Positions 62,860 to 64,000 of a stretch of 64,000 nt of DNA are shown piece by piece. A program made the translations under genes and the position numbers. This stretch comes from Alphaproteobacteria bacterium (GTDB taxonomy: Bacteria > Pseudomonadota > Alphaproteobacteria > Rhizobiales > GCA-2746425). Every line of letters begins with the position of its first letter. Position 1 is the stretch's first letter. The notes beneath the pieces were generated by a model. It was not told the DNA's origin and did no database searches. It worked only from the letters and a program-made list of their open reading frames with translations. The DNA is taken from positions 124,001-188,000 of the forward strand of contig JANSWZ010000009.1 of NCBI GenBank assembly GCA_024743215.1, given 5' to 3'.

Positions 62860-64000
62860 TCAGTTATCTCCTTGATGCGGTTCTTACTCTTGGCATTCTC
62901 GATAAGGGATTGAAAAATTCCGCCCTGCCGCAGCAGTTCCGTTTCCTGCGCGCCGCTGACATCCAGTTGTGCGTCAAAGACAATGCTGTTGTCTGATGCA
63001 TCCCGCGCCGTGACGCTGACAGGCTGGCCGCTTTCCAACGCATGTTTCAAGCCGGTAAAACTGAATGTTTCAAACCCGGTGAGGCCAAGACTGGCTATGG
63101 ATTGACCGTCTGCAAACACCAGCGGAATGATGCCTATCCCGATCAGATTGGCCCTGTGAATGCGTTCAAAGGATTGCGCCAGCACAAGCCGAACGCCCAG
63201 AAGTTTTGGTCCCTTCGCTGCCCAGTCCCGGCTTGATCCCATGCCGTAATCACGCCCGGCCAGCACAATGGGTATTTTGTCATTGTCCGTCAGCGATTGG
63301 GCCGCTTCGAAGATCGGCAGGACATCACCGTCTGCCGCCAGCCGGGTAAACCCGCCTTCAACGCCCGGCACAAGCCGGTTTTTCATCCGCTGATTGCCAA
63401 AGGTAATGCGGGTCATGAAGTCATGATTGCCACGCCGTTGCGTGACGGCGTTAAAGTCGGATGGCGCAACGCCGCTGTCCATCAGGTAGCGCCCGGCCAG
63501 ACTGTCGCTGAGGATTTCACCGCTGGGGGTCACATGATCTGTGGTGAGAGAATTCCCCGCCATGACCAGCACGCGAGCGCCCGATAATTCATCCGGCAGA
63601 TCTGTGGCTGGCAGGTCGAAGAACGGTGGCCGCTTGATATAGCTGGAGTGTGCATGCCAGGAAAATTGCTGGCCCGATGGGCTATCCAGATCGCGCCACA
63701 GCTTTGATCCCTGATAAAGGCTGGCATAGCTGGCATTGAAGCGTGCGGGCGTTTGGCTGGTGCCGACCAGGGACAAAATCTCTTCCCGGTCCGGCCAGAT
63801 ATCTTTCAAAAAGACCGGGCCGTTGTCTGTGTCCAACCCAAGTGGTTCGGTGTCAAAGTCAATGTCCACCCTGCCGGCCAGAGCGAAGGCAACGATGAGG
63901 ACGGGGGAGGCAAGGTAGCTTGCCCGGCAGCTTTTATGTATGCGCCCTTCAAAATTGCGGTTCCCGGACAATACGGCCGCCGCAACCAAATCCTGATCAG
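62856..64000 (-). CDS. Aconitase family hydratase, N-terminal part outside the window
   Basis: C-terminal 381 or so residues of a single-chain AcnA-type hydratase; the gene continues past the right edge. Recognisable are LSGNRNFEGRI, NYLASP-like SYLASP, VFLKDIWP, then the swivelling domain with GNSLTTDHVTPSG, GRDYGMGSSRDWAAKGP (near 240-256 of the visible part) and SFERIHRANLIGIGIIPL. The iron-sulphur cysteines lie in the missing part. The GRIHKSC segment where housekeeping aconitase has an Asn-Pro stretch, and the operon with two amide hydrolases, suggest a specialised paralogue rather than the citric-acid-cycle enzyme. Confidence 0.9.
   Translation of the reverse strand, partial: DQDLVAAAVLSGNRNFEGRIHKSCRASYLASPVLIVAFALAGRVDIDFDTEPLGLDTDNGPVFLKDIWPDREEILSLVGTSQTPARFNASYASLYQGSKLWRDLDSPSGQQFSWHAHSSYIKRPPFFDLPATDLPDELSGARVLVMAGNSLTTDHVTPSGEILSDSLAGRYLMDSGVAPSDFNAVTQRRGNHDFMTRITFGNQRMKNRLVPGVEGGFTRLAADGDVLPIFEAAQSLTDNDKIPIVLAGRDYGMGSSRDWAAKGPKLLGVRLVLAQSFERIHRANLIGIGIIPLVFADGQSIASLGLTGFETFSFTGLKHALESGQPVSVTARDASDNSIVFDAQLDVSGAQETELLRQGGIFQSLIENAKSKNRIKEITE

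Overview
The window reads as chromosomal DNA of an alphaproteobacterium, most likely of the Hyphomicrobiales (rhizobial) type. The strongest taxonomic signals are a RirA-type iron regulator with cysteines at 91, 99 and 105, an Irr-like (ICE) palindrome and an IRO-like box beside it, a ScfR/RamB-type regulator divergent from isocitrate lyase, and a DUF4170 gene after aceA. I see no rRNA, tRNA, CRISPR array, insertion sequence or phage gene. Nearly all the DNA is coding. It is rich in transporters, small regulators and oxidoreductases, as expected of a metabolically versatile heterotroph.

Layout. 1-8.6 kb: a partial BCCT transporter, DUF1330 protein, amidase, a TetR gene divergent from a membrane protein with three operator-like palindromes between them, a class D beta-lactamase, a LysR gene, a dienelactone hydrolase and an AraC-type gene. 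8.8-10.5 kb: an iron-type binding protein divergent from rirA. 10.5-15.6 kb: a MalY/PatB-type lyase, an EF-hand protein, and the ScfR-aceA glyoxylate-shunt control unit. 15.6-20.1 kb: an AbrB-type membrane protein, DeoR, flavin reductase, IclR and Crp/Fnr genes. 20.4-22.7 kb: a set of small envelope proteins (PRC-barrel, GlsB/YeaQ, CsbD, a 24-residue membrane peptide, CreA).

23-34.6 kb looks like a catabolic unit: alpha/beta hydrolase, luciferase-like monooxygenase, BKACE-family enzyme, LysR, Gfo/Idh dehydrogenase, a racemase-like protein, and an ABC importer with two tandem binding proteins. A near-identical 34-bp element built round TTCCGSCATGCGGAA lies about 127-129 bp before both the flavin reductase and the hydrolase-monooxygenase-BKACE operon. 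A related palindrome precedes the ABC operon. This ties a flavin reductase to a monooxygenase more than 5 kb away and makes the local IclR protein the candidate regulator. I consider this the best candidate for an undescribed system here.

34.7-42.2 kb carries a sugar locus (ROK regulator, SGNH hydrolase, ribose/fructose-type ABC importer, RbsD/FucU mutarotase, a sugar-dehydrogenase-like SDR). 42.2-49 kb is one long minus-strand cluster (two tandem cyclase-family hydrolases, SDR, 3-hydroxyacyl-CoA dehydrogenase, cupin, TRAP transporter) divergent from a LysR gene. 50.2-57.5 kb is a seven-gene minus-strand operon: FAH hydrolase, NTF2-like protein, an ABC importer paralogous to the 29.6-34.6 kb one, a deacetylase/allantoinase-like enzyme and an extradiol dioxygenase. 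It is divergent from a GntR-GlcG pair. 58.9-64 kb holds an SDR, two unrecognised genes behind a strong promoter, and an operon of partial aconitase, dihydropyrimidinase-like amidohydrolase and isochorismatase-like amidase.

All family assignments were made from recognised motifs and remembered family features; no search was run. Substrates of the catabolic clusters are inferred at best.
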